A stretch of 64,000 nucleotides of DNA, taken from positions 1,612,001-1,676,000 of the forward strand of contig NC_009712.1 in NCBI RefSeq assembly GCF_000017625.1, written 5' to 3'. A model generated the notes under the pieces. That model had not been told where the DNA came from. It did no database searches and saw only the letters and a list, made by a program, of their open reading frames with translations. This document shows positions 1 to 8,119 of this stretch, in pieces. The number at the start of each line of letters is the position of its first letter. Within the stretch, counting starts at the first letter, position 1. The DNA comes from Methanoregula boonei 6A8. GTDB taxonomy: Archaea > Halobacteriota > Methanomicrobia > Methanomicrobiales > Methanospirillaceae. Both the position numbers and the translations under genes were made by a program.

Positions 1-94
1 TTTTTGTCCAGGTTCTGCCAGGTTGTCTGCAGTCCGGTTCTCTTTTTCTTTTAAAAAAAAATTGACAACCGGCCAGACCTCACAGAACCCTGTC

Positions 95-104
95 ATGATA
101 TATT
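95..104 (+). promoter_or_regulatory. TATA-like element upstream of pgk
   Basis: ATGATATATT lies about 80 bases before the pgk start and is the only AT-rich TATA-like stretch in this interval. A transcript starting about 25 bases downstream would carry a leader of roughly 50 bases. That leader contains a stem of CCTGTC (141-146) with GACAGG (158-163), overlapping the palindrome TGTCCGGACA (152-161) and ending just before the ribosome binding site. The promoter call is inferred from spacing only. Confidence 0.35.
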
Positions 105-180
105 CCCGTTTGGCACAAAAAAACAACAGAAGATACAATACCTGTCTTGTTTGTCCGGACAGGTCAGGAGGGAAAGAACC

Positions 181-1368
181 ATGCAGAAAAAGACGGTGGA
201 GGATGAAGAGGTATATGGGAAACGGGTGCTCGTGAGGGCTGATTTCAATGTGCCCATGGACCGGAACGGTACGATCGAAGACGACACCCGGATCCGGGCC
301 TGTCTTCCCACGATCACCTATCTGATCGATCACCGGGCCCGGATCATCCTCTGCTCCCATCTCGGCAGGCCGCAGGGCAGGGTAGATGGGCACCTGAGAC
401 TGGAGCCGGTAGCGCGGCGACTGTCAGAACTCTTGCAAAGGCCGGTCAAGCCGCTCAGGGAGGCGATCGGACCCGAAGTTGAGCGGGCTGTATCCGGCAT
501 GGAAAACGGCGAGATCATCCTCCTGGAAAACCTGAGGTTCTACCCGGGCGATGAAGAGAACGATCCCGGTTTTGCCCGTGAACTTGCCAGTCTGGCGGAT
601 CTCTTTGTTAACGATGCCTTTGGCGCAAGCCACCGGGCACACGCATCGGTTGTAGGACTGGCAGCGTATCTTCCCTGCGTAGCCGGTCTCCTAATGGAAA
701 AGGAGATCGAGAGACTCGGCAGTCTTCTTGAGAACCCCAGGAGGCCTTTTGCAGCCATCATGGGCGGGGCAAAAGTGGAGGAGAAGATCGGAATTCTGGA
801 AAATATCATTTCCAAAGTGGATCTCATCCTTATCGGGGGCGGGATGAGTGCCACGTTTTTAAAGGGCCAGGGCTGGGATGCGGGAATCTCTCCTGTGGAA
901 CCGGACAAGATGGAAATAGTCAGGGCGATTATGCAGAAAGCAGGAGCCCTTGGTGTAAGGATCCTGCTTCCACAGGATGTAATTGTCACGGAAAAACTAA
1001 AAACCGGTGCCATTGCCCGGGGGGTGAGCGCACAGCAGATCCCCGCCGATAGCATAATAGCGGATATCGGGCCCCAGACCATTACGGAGTTTACAAAAGA
1101 GCTCAAAAACTGCCGGACTGTGGTATGGAACGGGCCGATGGGGGTCTTTGAGATCCCGCAGTTTTCCGAAGGGACAAAATCCATTGCCACGGCTCTTGCA
1201 GATCTCCATGCTATGACGATAGTCGGGGGTGGTTCAACGGCCGAGGCCGTGACAAAGCTCGGGCTTTCCGGCAAAATGACCCATGTCTCAACCGGCGGAG
1301 GAGCAACCCTCCTGTTCCTCTCGGGAAAGATACTGCCCGGGATAGCGGTCCTGGCGGACAAGGAGTGA
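181..1368 (+). CDS. pgk: Phosphoglycerate kinase
   Basis: A 395-residue phosphoglycerate kinase, which moves a phosphate between 1,3-bisphosphoglycerate and ADP in the cytoplasm. In a methanogen it probably serves mainly gluconeogenesis. The signature VRADFNVPM near the N terminus, the LENLRFYPGDEEN loop, GGAKVEEKIG in the middle and the GGGSTAEAV nucleotide loop near the C terminus are all present, and the length is normal for the family. I chose the ATG at 181 over the in-frame TTG at 151 because GGAGGG sits 8 bases upstream (167-172). It is a single gene with no same-strand partner nearby. The other triose-phosphate enzyme of the window, tpiA, lies about 29 kb away. Confidence 0.96.
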   Translation: MQKKTVEDEEVYGKRVLVRADFNVPMDRNGTIEDDTRIRACLPTITYLIDHRARIILCSHLGRPQGRVDGHLRLEPVARRLSELLQRPVKPLREAIGPEVERAVSGMENGEIILLENLRFYPGDEENDPGFARELASLADLFVNDAFGASHRAHASVVGLAAYLPCVAGLLMEKEIERLGSLLENPRRPFAAIMGGAKVEEKIGILENIISKVDLILIGGGMSATFLKGQGWDAGISPVEPDKMEIVRAIMQKAGALGVRILLPQDVIVTEKLKTGAIARGVSAQQIPADSIIADIGPQTITEFTKELKNCRTVVWNGPMGVFEIPQFSEGTKSIATALADLHAMTIVGGGSTAEAVTKLGLSGKMTHVSTGGGATLLFLSGKILPGIAVLADKE

Positions 1369-1679
1369 TATTCATCATTTTTGGGATTTTTTCCGCATCA
1401 GGCACAAGAGAAACGGAGGATGAGGGGATTTTCGGGTAACGTTCCCGGTCGTGCGGTCAGGTCACAGTCAAATCCGGATTGCAGAATCCAAAAGAAAAAT
1501 GACAACCTGCACAAGACCTGACGGAACCGGGAGGCCTGGTACCTTAGATCTTCTGGTTATCGTTTACCTCTGAATGGATCGTTTCTCCAGAGCAAAACAT
1601 CGTTTTTATACTTCAGATGCTGAGCCGGACTTTTTCCGGGAGCTCATCGTGGGAAATCCTCATGTACCTCAAGGTCCCC

Positions 1680-2141
1680 TCAACGCTGGTGGCTCGCGGT
1701 AAGAACCAGTCCCGCTTTCCTGATCAGGTAATAGCCTGCCCCAAGACCTACCACGATAACGCCTATTCCCATCAGTTCAATCCCGTACTCGATCCCACTC
1801 ATGCCTGTTGGATCGAGCAGGATCACACTCCGTGCCACCGCAATAATTGCAAGGATAAGAACGATCTCCACGTGGATCTCTTTTTCCCGGAAGTACGCCT
1901 TGATGGTATCGAGCAATTCCACTCCAATAAGGATGAGAAGGAAGGACCCAAGCACCGAGATCACCTCCTGCACAGCATTAAGCTCGTGAGCTTCCAGTTG
2001 GGCAGAGTTGCCGGTTGCAAGCGATAAAACCAGGAAATACCCGAGATCTACGATAGCGACAATGATCACGGCAATCAGCATGAACATCAGGCCGGCATAG
2101 ATAACTTTCTCAAACTTTTCGACAGCATCTATGATATCCAT
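1680..2141 (-). CDS. PsiE-family membrane protein
   Basis: A 153-residue integral membrane protein with four hydrophobic segments (roughly residues 13-40, 58-80, 93-110 and 120-143). The loop between the second and third carries a charged KAYFREKEIHVE stretch. The arrangement and the LLILIGVELLDTIKAYF segment resemble the phosphate-starvation-inducible PsiE family, whose molecular role is unknown. GAGGT lies 7 bases before the ATG. It follows the 110-residue gene at 2181-2513 by about 40 bases on the same strand, so the two probably share a transcript. The family assignment is from memory of its conserved pattern. Confidence 0.75.
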   Translation of the reverse strand: MDIIDAVEKFEKVIYAGLMFMLIAVIIVAIVDLGYFLVLSLATGNSAQLEAHELNAVQEVISVLGSFLLILIGVELLDTIKAYFREKEIHVEIVLILAIIAVARSVILLDPTGMSGIEYGIELMGIGVIVVGLGAGYYLIRKAGLVLTASHQR

Positions 2142-2180
2142 CAGGTATACCTCATACGACCCTTTCCCAAAAGACGCTCT

Positions 2181-2513
2181 TTAGGTATTTTTTGTACTCT
2201 CTTCAAGGTCCCGGATCCAACTCGCAACAGCCCGGAGCACGGTGATGGTCTTTTCGGTCTTGTGGAGTTTTCCGGTCTGGGTAAAAATCCCGTCATTATT
2301 CTGCGAGATCACTTCGCTTATCACCCATACGCCGAAGGGATCAGCCCTCACGGAAAGACCCCCGGAAAAGCCCGGGCAGTTGATGAAGAGTTCTCCCGAT
2401 TCATAGTCAATGTCAATTTTTAGTTTGCGGTCATCAGTCTGTACCATCTTTTTCAGATACACGGACAGGTCGTGTGTTGTCAGGATCGTTTCAACATCTT
2501 CTGGTCGTAACAT
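2181..2513 (-). CDS. Hypothetical protein, 110 aa
   Basis: I do not recognise this soluble 110-residue acidic/basic mixed protein. It begins MLRPEDVETILTTHDL and ends in a helical segment rich in charged residues. The middle has alternating short strands (KLKIDIDYESGELFINCPG, SVRADPFGVWVISEVIS), suggesting a small alpha/beta fold. The frame stays open upstream to 2639, but that extension is arginine-rich and unlike the rest. I therefore prefer the ATG at 2513, which has a weak GATGAG before it. It lies directly upstream of the PsiE-like gene on the same strand. No function can be inferred. Confidence 0.6.
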   Translation of the reverse strand: MLRPEDVETILTTHDLSVYLKKMVQTDDRKLKIDIDYESGELFINCPGFSGGLSVRADPFGVWVISEVISQNNDGIFTQTGKLHKTEKTITVLRAVASWIRDLEESTKNT

Positions 2514-2645
2514 ACGTTTCTCATCTCGTTTACTGCGGTTTGGGACAGTCCCTGCATGCTCCTTTTGGGAGATCCAAAAAAGGAGCGTTTCTTTTGTCAC
2601 CCTCTGATACGGGGCCCCGGTCCGGCCAGGGAAAGGCACACAATG

Positions 2646-2918
2646 TTAAGATTGCCCGGTCTGTGTCATCTTCTTTGAGGGCCTGATGGTCGAAGGCGGG
2701 TTGGTATGGGCCGGGAGCTCGTCGCCATGGAGACGGGAATGGGCATCATGCCGGGGAGAAAGCACCGGTTTTACCTGCGGGTGGTGGGCTGCATGGGGAG
2801 GATTTGCGGGGTGGTGGCGTTCCCCTTCCCTGTTGCGTTCCTGGTCCTGCCCGGCGGATGAACCGCGGTGCGACTGCGGGTCGCGGGTATGTGTTTTGGG
2901 ATCGTGGTGTGGTGACAT
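2646..2918 (-). CDS. Small His/Pro/Arg-rich hydrophilic protein
   Basis: A 90-residue low-complexity ORF rich in His, Pro, Arg and Ser, with HPANPPHAAHHPQ-type stretches and no hydrophobic segment. The start is supported by GGGAG 8 bases upstream of the ATG. It looks intrinsically disordered. Histidine clusters could bind metal, but this is only a possibility. The composition also fits a chance ORF in GC-rich DNA, so the call rests mainly on the ribosome binding site and on its place at the head of a same-strand run (2513, 2141). Confidence 0.35.
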   Translation of the reverse strand: MSPHHDPKTHTRDPQSHRGSSAGQDQERNREGERHHPANPPHAAHHPQVKPVLSPRHDAHSRLHGDELPAHTNPPSTIRPSKKMTQTGQS

Positions 2919-3118
2919 AGGCAATACTCCCGCTGCCTGCTGATAAAACAATGTATAAATACAAGGCTTGTGGGGGAAAGAAAAATGTATTACCGCCAGG
3001 ACCGGTCTCCTGCATCACGGACAGGCCGTTTGTAAAATCCCCTTGGCTCAGGGGACCACGAAAAAAGACCGGATGGGCACCGTAATTTTTTTTACTAACC
3101 GGACCGGGTATGCACCAT

Positions 3119-3277
3119 TCAGGCAACCGGCATTTCCGGCATCATAGTCAGGAGTTCATTCCGGTCAATCTCAGGGTGCCGGGAGAGATACTCTAAAATT
3201 GCTGCCCTGCGCACTTCCGCAGATGCGTGGGTCGCACAAATGTGTATAAGTTCCAGGCTTGTTTTGAGAGCCATCAT
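3119..3277 (-). CDS. Small hypothetical protein, 52 aa
   Basis: A 52-codon ORF starting with a double ATG (3277 and 3274), preceded by GGTGAT about 4-7 bases upstream. The product starts MMALKTSLELIHICATHA and ends in a short Met/Glu/Pro tail. The segment ASAEVRRAAILEYLSRHPEI has the pattern of a single HEAT-like helical hairpin. A stem of TCCCCT with AGGGGA near 3038-3055, followed on this strand by T-rich sequence, could be its terminator. No relative is recognised. Confidence 0.5.
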   Translation of the reverse strand: MMALKTSLELIHICATHASAEVRRAAILEYLSRHPEIDRNELLTMMPEMPVA

Positions 3278-3416
3278 AACCGATCACCCCCTCTTTAGTA
3301 CGGGGAATTATTTCAGGATTCCCGACGGATCGGTCACGAGAGGTATACCCTGCACTATAGACTCAATAGGAAATTTTGTGCCCCGGTAGCGCCGGGGGAC
3401 TTTGGCCTGAGGGGGA

Positions 3417-3650
3417 TTATTGTTTTACACCGGCCGACTGTTGTCTGCCGCAATCTATGGTAAGGAAAATTCCCAACGCCAGGAAGAACAACCCGCCAAC
3501 TAAGAAAATGAGAAGCATCAGGTGTGCTGCTTCACCGGTATAACCAAAGGTAATGTTCAACCCGCAGAAGAGGAGGAAGAGCACACCCATCCCGATACAA
3601 CAGAGACTTTCCCCCACCCGATAGAGCAAATCCCAGCAATCGTCGGTCAT
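3417..3650 (-). CDS. Small membrane protein with two transmembrane helices
   Basis: A 77-residue protein starting MTDDCWDLLYRVGE with two clear hydrophobic helices (about residues 16-35 and 44-66) and a short charged, Gln-rich tail. The ATG at 3650 has GGTG 10 bases upstream. An in-frame TTG at 3656 is also possible. A CCCCGG/CCGGGG stem at about 3381-3397 lies just past its 3' end and may terminate it. The function is unknown. Confidence 0.5.
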   Translation of the reverse strand: MTDDCWDLLYRVGESLCCIGMGVLFLLFCGLNITFGYTGEAAHLMLLIFLVGGLFFLALGIFLTIDCGRQQSAGVKQ

Positions 3651-3911
3651 CTGCAAAATTCACCAGCGATGAAGAAGTGATTTTTCCACTGGATGTATTC
3701 AATGTTGGGTTTTGTCTGGTACGCTGATGTATCCGGGGGTGAAGAACAGTGGCTGGCACGTTTTTTTTTAGCCGGGCGGGGTGACACTGCAGGTTTCCGG
3801 AGATCCTTCTAATCCCTGTGAACGGGAAGTGCCCCGGCTCCCGGCGGGATGTATCCTGTGGGAAAGCGGGAATAAGAAACCTCATTATCTTCCGGAAAAA
3901 AAGACTCTTTC

Positions 3912-4805
3912 ATGGAACAAGCAGAGAGAGCCCGTGATCTCCCCGGGAACCACACCCGGTCCGGGCCCAGCCTGACTGCGGAACGGGTGGCTGCATTCCG
4001 GGCAGCCGAATCAGCGCTGCAGGAGGATCAGAGGGTATGCTACGATCCGTATGCGATCCGGTTTACTGATCCCGATCACCTTGACGAGCTGACAGAATAT
4101 ACCGACAACCATTTCCCCGGGCTCCGGAATTATATTGCTGCACGGGCCCGGCATTTTGACGATGTCATTACTCTTGCGGCAAAGACCGGGCTCGAACAGC
4201 TGGTGATCCTGGGTGCTGGGTACGATACCCGGGCGTACCGGATCGCGGAGTTTAAGGGCCGCGTGCGGGTCTTTGAACTCGATCATCCCGATACCCAGGA
4301 GGTAAAAAAAGAGAAGATTGAGGAACTTTTCAGAGGGCTTCCCAAAGATGTCGTGTATGTCCCGGTGGATCTTGAGACGCAGGACTGGGGCCGCCGTCTG
4401 CTGGAAGCCGGGTATTCCCCGGAGAAAAAGACCCTGTTTGTCATGGAAGGACTGATCATGTACCTCACTCCCACGGCCATTGATGCGATCCTGTCCTTTG
4501 TGGTCAATAACTCCGGCAAAAACAGTGCCGTGCTCTTTGATTATCCGGCAGAGACCGGTGACACTGATGCCTCATCCCGGGAGATGAGAGAAGATCTCGG
4601 GAACCATACCGCCCGGCATGGCGAACCGATCCTGTTTTCCATGCCAAAGGAAGGCCCGGGAGCATTCCTCCGCGCCCGGGGCTTTTCCCGGCTCAGGATT
4701 ACAACCGGGGAGGAGTACCGTGGCCTGTATTTCAACCGGAAAAAGGAAGGACGGGAACTCCTCACTACGTCATCGTTTATGTATGCAGTAAGAGGGGACC
4801 GGTAA
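3912..4805 (+). CDS. SAM-dependent methyltransferase, TIGR00027/LCM type
   Basis: A 297-residue class I methyltransferase of the leucine-carboxyl-methyltransferase-like family (TIGR00027, PF04072). Visible motifs are the SAM loop ILGAGYDTRAYR (about residues 96-107), the acidic FELDHPDTQEVK strand end that binds the ribose, VPVDLETQDW, and the FVMEGLIMYL segment after motif IV. Members methylate carboxyl or hydroxyl groups of small molecules, and the substrate here is unknown. The start is the first ATG of the frame, without an obvious ribosome binding site. A T8 run follows closely at 4823-4830. It appears monocistronic. Confidence 0.85.
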   Translation: MEQAERARDLPGNHTRSGPSLTAERVAAFRAAESALQEDQRVCYDPYAIRFTDPDHLDELTEYTDNHFPGLRNYIAARARHFDDVITLAAKTGLEQLVILGAGYDTRAYRIAEFKGRVRVFELDHPDTQEVKKEKIEELFRGLPKDVVYVPVDLETQDWGRRLLEAGYSPEKKTLFVMEGLIMYLTPTAIDAILSFVVNNSGKNSAVLFDYPAETGDTDASSREMREDLGNHTARHGEPILFSMPKEGPGAFLRARGFSRLRITTGEEYRGLYFNRKKEGRELLTTSSFMYAVRGDR

Positions 4806-4822
4806 AAGAAACCGGGAATTCC

Positions 4823-4830
4823 TTTTTTTT
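4823..4830 (+). terminator. T8 terminator after the methyltransferase
   Basis: Eight consecutive T residues lie 18 bases after the stop of the preceding plus-strand gene, the usual form of an archaeal intrinsic terminator. Confidence 0.55.
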
Positions 4831-5007
4831 AGAGAATGAGATTTTCCCTAAGAATTTTCATCGTATAACAATACGTGGGGACAATCCCCGGGTCCCGTGA
4901 ACGTATCAGCACCCCATTACGGGGAGAATACGTGGCCGGATCATTTCGAATACAACAATCCAGGTTCTGTTTTTGGATTTGCACGGGATTTGGCCGTAAA
5001 AACGGGT

Positions 5008-5017
5008 AAATATATTT
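5008..5017 (+). promoter_or_regulatory. TATA box of the cupredoxin-like lipoprotein gene
   Basis: AAATATATTT is centred about 31 bases before the ATG at 5044. Archaeal transcription usually starts 24-28 bases past the box, so the message would have almost no leader. This agrees with the lack of a ribosome binding site before that ATG. Confidence 0.5.
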
Positions 5018-5043
5018 ATTGTGGAAAATTTAGTATACACTAT

Positions 5044-5568
5044 ATGAAACTGCTCATGGGATTTATCGTCCTTCTTGTCGCACTGGTGGCGGTCACCGGT
5101 TGCACCCAGACCGCATCGCCTTCAGTACAGACCACAACCGCAACAACTGCTCCGGCAACTACTGCGGTCACAACGGTGACAACTGCCGTTCCCACAACGA
5201 TTGCAACCACAGTACCGGTAAACACTACTGCTGAGGAAACCCTGTCCTGGGAGGCCACACCCACCCCGGCATCCATGGTCACGATCATCCATCTGACGAG
5301 CGCCGGGTTCACTCCTGAAACCGATATCGTCCTGCCGGGCACCAGTGTCTTCTTTGCGAACAATGACAATGTCACCCACACGATCGTAGGCATCGGTAAC
5401 AGCACCGGCACGTTCAACTCAGGTGAGATTATCCCGGGTTCAGCATTCCCGTACACATTTGGTATAAAATCGGGGATCCTTTACTATGGTCTGGCAGACA
5501 ATGCCTCAGTGATGGGGACCATTATCGTCCAGCCGCCTTCCGGTACAACAACGTATCACTCAGCGTAG
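5044..5568 (+). CDS. Lipoprotein with Thr-rich linker and cupredoxin-like domain
   Basis: A 174-residue exported protein. Residues 1-20 form a hydrophobic signal ending in VTGC, a lipobox, so the mature protein is probably lipid-anchored outside the cell. A Thr/Ala/Val-rich linker (about residues 22-65) leads to a beta-rich domain resembling small blue copper proteins (FFANNDNVTHTIVG; then YYGLADNASVMGTIIV). The first His ligand and the final Met are present, but the Cys and second His expected in the YCGLHPxM loop are replaced. Copper binding is therefore doubtful. The upstream in-frame start at 4897 is rejected because the signal peptide begins at 5044. T5 and T7 runs follow the stop. Confidence 0.7.
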   Translation: MKLLMGFIVLLVALVAVTGCTQTASPSVQTTTATTAPATTAVTTVTTAVPTTIATTVPVNTTAEETLSWEATPTPASMVTIIHLTSAGFTPETDIVLPGTSVFFANNDNVTHTIVGIGNSTGTFNSGEIIPGSAFPYTFGIKSGILYYGLADNASVMGTIIVQPPSGTTTYHSA

Positions 5569-5587
5569 TTAAGATCCTTATCCACTC

Positions 5588-5601
5588 TTTTTGGTTTTTT
5601 T
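5588..5601 (+). terminator. Double T-run terminator
   Basis: T5 and T7 runs separated by GG lie 20 bases after the lipoprotein stop codon. Confidence 0.5.
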
Positions 5602-5701
5602 CCCAAAGGGCAGCTTTCGTGCTCCGGGCCATTTCCCCCGGGCCGGATCTTTTCAATGTGAGGTTCTGGTGCCTGCACAAAAACGGATTTTGAAAAACCG
5701 G

Positions 5702-6049
5702 TTACTTTGTTCCAAGCCAGGTTCTCACGGAACCGGAACCAAGCGTGGGGAGATCCAGCAGGGGTATTCCTTCCGGCTCGTTGTCCAGAATTTCTTCACA
5801 TTTAACGATAATCGGGGGGTTGCCATCCAAAAAGAATGCGACAACCTTACTCCCCCGGGGAACTGACGTGTGCCGGAAAATGACTTTTTTGCCGGTTTTG
5901 GTAAAAAGGATAACCAGCTTTTTGTCCGTATTTTCCGGGTCGGGCATTATCACCGCGTACTTCCCGCCAACCTCGAGTGCATACGCCTGAGTTTCATTCT
6001 CCGTATCCCCGATCCCGGAACTGATACTGTCTGAAATTACGTTGGTCAT
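5702..6049 (-). CDS. Hypothetical protein, 115 aa
   Basis: A soluble protein of about 115 residues that I do not recognise. It is beta-rich (EVGGKYAVIMPDPENTDKKL, KKVIFRHTSVPRGSKVVAF) with a Pro/Leu-rich C terminus. The start is uncertain. The ATG at 6049 has GGGAGG 13 bases upstream, slightly far, and a GTG ten codons earlier (6079) is possible. It is convergent with the lipoprotein gene. No motif points to a function. Confidence 0.55.
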   Translation of the reverse strand: MTNVISDSISSGIGDTENETQAYALEVGGKYAVIMPDPENTDKKLVILFTKTGKKVIFRHTSVPRGSKVVAFFLDGNPPIIVKCEEILDNEPEGIPLLDLPTLGSGSVRTWLGTK

Positions 6050-6274
6050 CAGATTTTTTCGGCCTCCCTGCCGTACCACAACAAAAACATCCTTTCTTTA
6101 CCGTCACATAAATTAGTTCTGATTGCTGCAACAGGTCTTGTATAGTATTTTGGATTAACTGTGATCCTGGCAGATTTTCTTTACAAGAAGAGGAGAATCT
6201 GCTTGGGGACCAGTAGAAGAGCCGGCCAGATCAAGGACGACGGGGAGTCGGGCAAAGCGGGAATAGATCCCGAT

Positions 6275-6600
6275 GGTAACCCGCCCCATTCCAGGGAAAA
6301 CAAAACCGGGTTTGATTTGCCCGTTTTTTGTAACCCACTCCGGAAAAGATCCTCATATTCGGCTTTTTTTTTGGCGTTTCAGTGACCAGACGGGTAAAAA
6401 CAGGGGTCAAAATTAACCTCGGCTTTAAGGCCCCTGGTGGCTCATAGCTGACATCGGAATCAGCCGTATTTTGGCATACGGGGCCGATAAAAGGCTTATT
6501 TTCCCCGCGAAGTAAAAAAGAGCCATGTACAGGCATTTCCGGAACCGGTCCGGATCCAAAAAAAGGGAATCGGAGCCCTATTCGGGCTTATTTTTCCCTG
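6275..6600 (+). repeat. Dispersed ~300-bp repeat, copy R1 (most diverged)
   Basis: The first of five copies (6.3, 11.3, 45.3, 59.0 and 62.6 kb) of an intergenic repeat. Shared landmarks in order are a CAAAACxGGG stretch, CCGGAAAAGATCCTCATATT, a GGTCAAAATTA-CTCG element, GGCCCCTGGTGGCTCATAGC (consensus GGGCCCTTGGTGGCC-ATAGCTGACATCG), a short hairpin, then CGGATCCAAAA and GGAATCGGAGCCC. Here the hairpin reads GCCGTATTTTGGCATACGG instead of the consensus CGAAATCGGGCGAATTTCG. The copy ends immediately before the 3' end of the small gene at 6618-6905. Confidence 0.8.
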
Positions 6601-6617
6601 ACCCCGGTACTACCCTG

Positions 6618-6905
6618 CTACAGGGTTTCCCGGAGGGCTGCGAGGTCTTTTTCTATCCTGCCGATAAGTTTCTCGCCTTTGTTCTCTTTCTTTTCGGAAT
6701 TTTTTATCCGGGGGTGTCGGGAGATTTCGTACTTTACAAAAACCTCTCCATCCGTGCTGACATGGATATTATGAAGGACCTGTGCATCCCGGAGTTTATC
6801 AAAATCCCCAATCCCGTTCTTTGCAAGGTTCTCACGGATTTTTCTGACTTTTCCCTGTTCGTACACGCTCAGGTTTTTTGATCCTTTGGGTCGTCCTCGT
6901 GGCAT
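6618..6905 (-). CDS. Small basic protein with AT-hook-like N terminus
   Basis: A 95-residue basic protein starting MPRGRPKGSKNLS. The GRP core with flanking basic residues resembles an AT-hook, suggesting minor-groove DNA binding. The rest is a charged helical region (EQGKVRKIRENLAKNG), a short beta part (IHVSTDGEVFVKYEI) and a Lys/Glu-rich tail ending DLAALRETL. The ATG at 6905 lies about 30 bases after AT-rich TATA-like DNA and has no ribosome binding site, which suggests a leaderless message. Its 3' end abuts repeat R1. A frameshifted relative abuts repeat R2 at 11.6 kb, so gene and repeat appear to form a unit. The function is unknown. Confidence 0.55.
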   Translation of the reverse strand: MPRGRPKGSKNLSVYEQGKVRKIRENLAKNGIGDFDKLRDAQVLHNIHVSTDGEVFVKYEISRHPRIKNSEKKENKGEKLIGRIEKDLAALRETL

Positions 6906-6929
6906 GGGAAAAAATTGTAGATTATTCAT

Positions 6930-7270
6930 TAAATATTTTTTTGGTCCTTTTTGCCAAAATGCTACTAATACATTGCCGGTTTACAGGATTTTTACAAAAT
7001 AAAAAAAAGCCCCGGGGGAATTTTCTGCTAAAAAATCCATAGGATACATGAAGGAAACCCCTGTTTTCCGGATCGGGAGTACGCAAAGGAGAGTTCCGGG
7101 GAACTCAGTTTTGCCGGGCAGGACCGGGTATGTACTGATTGAACGGACCTTTGGGCCGGAACGGTTACCTGATTCGTGCTTTTCCGGAACCGGGAGGCAC
7201 AAGGAACATCCTTGTAAGAAACGAGACAGGGGATTACCTTAAAGCCCCTTTGTGAGGCTTGGGGAGATTT
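6930..7270. other. Non-coding interval, 340 bases
   Basis: I see no convincing gene. The left end is AT-rich and probably holds the promoter of the small gene at 6905. Near 7235-7262, AAGCC pairs with GGCTT across a short loop just past the 3' end of the PAS regulator gene, which may act as its terminator. Confidence 0.4.
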
Positions 7271-8119
7271 TCAGGTCAGGGTATCATTGTCTGCCCGGAA
7301 GATCGATTCTTCCTCTGCTTTGTGCTCAGTCATGTCCGTACCGATGCTAAACATTCCGATCAATTCGCCTTTTTTATCGTAGATTGGTTTGTTACTCCAC
7401 CGGATCCAGACCCGGGTACCGTCTTTGGTGATATTCTCATTCTCATTGGCCTGGTGATTTTCCGGATGCGTGAGGATATTTTCAATCATGTATTCGAGAT
7501 CGCGTTCTGAACCCGATTCCTTGTCCGGGACAATGGTTCCCACCAGCGGTTTTCCGATAACTTCGTGGTGATCAAAGCCGAAAAACCGGTGGCCGGATTC
7601 ATTGAAGTAGGTTATTTTCCCGGATTTATCCCATTTCAGGATTATCCGGACCGGTTCCCCGATTTCAGCCCGGTGTTTCATTACTGCTTTTTTGAGCTGA
7701 TCGGCACTGGTCACCGTAGGGGAAACGAGAAAGACCTGGCTTTTCACCTGGTAAATCTTGACTTTTTTCCCTTTAACGCTGTACCGGGTCCTGGAGATCT
7801 CCAGAACTCCGGCTTTTGTAAGATTCACGATATGATACTTGGCAGCGTTCATGGATATTTCAAGCCGATTGGCAATATCAGACAGGCTGAGCGGTCCTTC
7901 GGAGGACAGGAGCTGAACCACAACCCCTGCAGTCTTGTGGGAGATCGCCCGTATGATATTCTGAGTGTTCTCGTCACCCGGCTCTAAGAAGACCGCATCT
8001 TCCATGGTGCCGGCCACTTCTCTCTTTGTCGGGATTTGATCGGAGTTCCCGCCAAAATCACGAAGGCCGGATGACGGGTCGCCAGGTTTCCTTTCACTCA
8101 GATCTCGTTCTTCGCCCAT
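7271..8119 (-). CDS. Winged-helix transcription regulator with C-terminal PAS domain
   Basis: A 282-residue one-component regulator. Residues about 45-125 form an ArsR-like winged helix (PLSLSDIANRLEISMNAAKYHIVNLTKAG as recognition helices, then a SVKGKKVKIYQ wing). Residues about 155-270 are a PAS domain (ILKWDKSGKITYFNESGHRFFGF; C-terminal IGMFSIGTDMTE). It most likely senses a small ligand or redox state and controls transcription in the cytoplasm. The start is uncertain between the ATG at 8119 and a GTG at 8128, and neither has a strong ribosome binding site. The first 40 residues are low-complexity. No partner gene is adjacent, so its targets are unknown. Confidence 0.8.
   Translation of the reverse strand: MGEERDLSERKPGDPSSGLRDFGGNSDQIPTKREVAGTMEDAVFLEPGDENTQNIIRAISHKTAGVVVQLLSSEGPLSLSDIANRLEISMNAAKYHIVNLTKAGVLEISRTRYSVKGKKVKIYQVKSQVFLVSPTVTSADQLKKAVMKHRAEIGEPVRIILKWDKSGKITYFNESGHRFFGFDHHEVIGKPLVGTIVPDKESGSERDLEYMIENILTHPENHQANENENITKDGTRVWIRWSNKPIYDKKGELIGMFSIGTDMTEHKAEEESIFRADNDTLT

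Noticed and set aside
1-90. TGACAACC-type motif shared by the regions before and after pgk (62-88 and about 1500-1528)
   Set aside because: Only about 30 imperfect bases, so I could not separate it from chance.
540-1361. Long minus-strand frame opposite pgk
   Set aside because: It mirrors the well-supported pgk frame, has Ser/Pro/Arg-rich shadow composition and no ribosome binding site.
5591-5866. Plus-strand frame after the cupredoxin-like lipoprotein
   Set aside because: Overlaps the terminator T runs and the opposite gene at 5702-6049. Composition is not protein-like.
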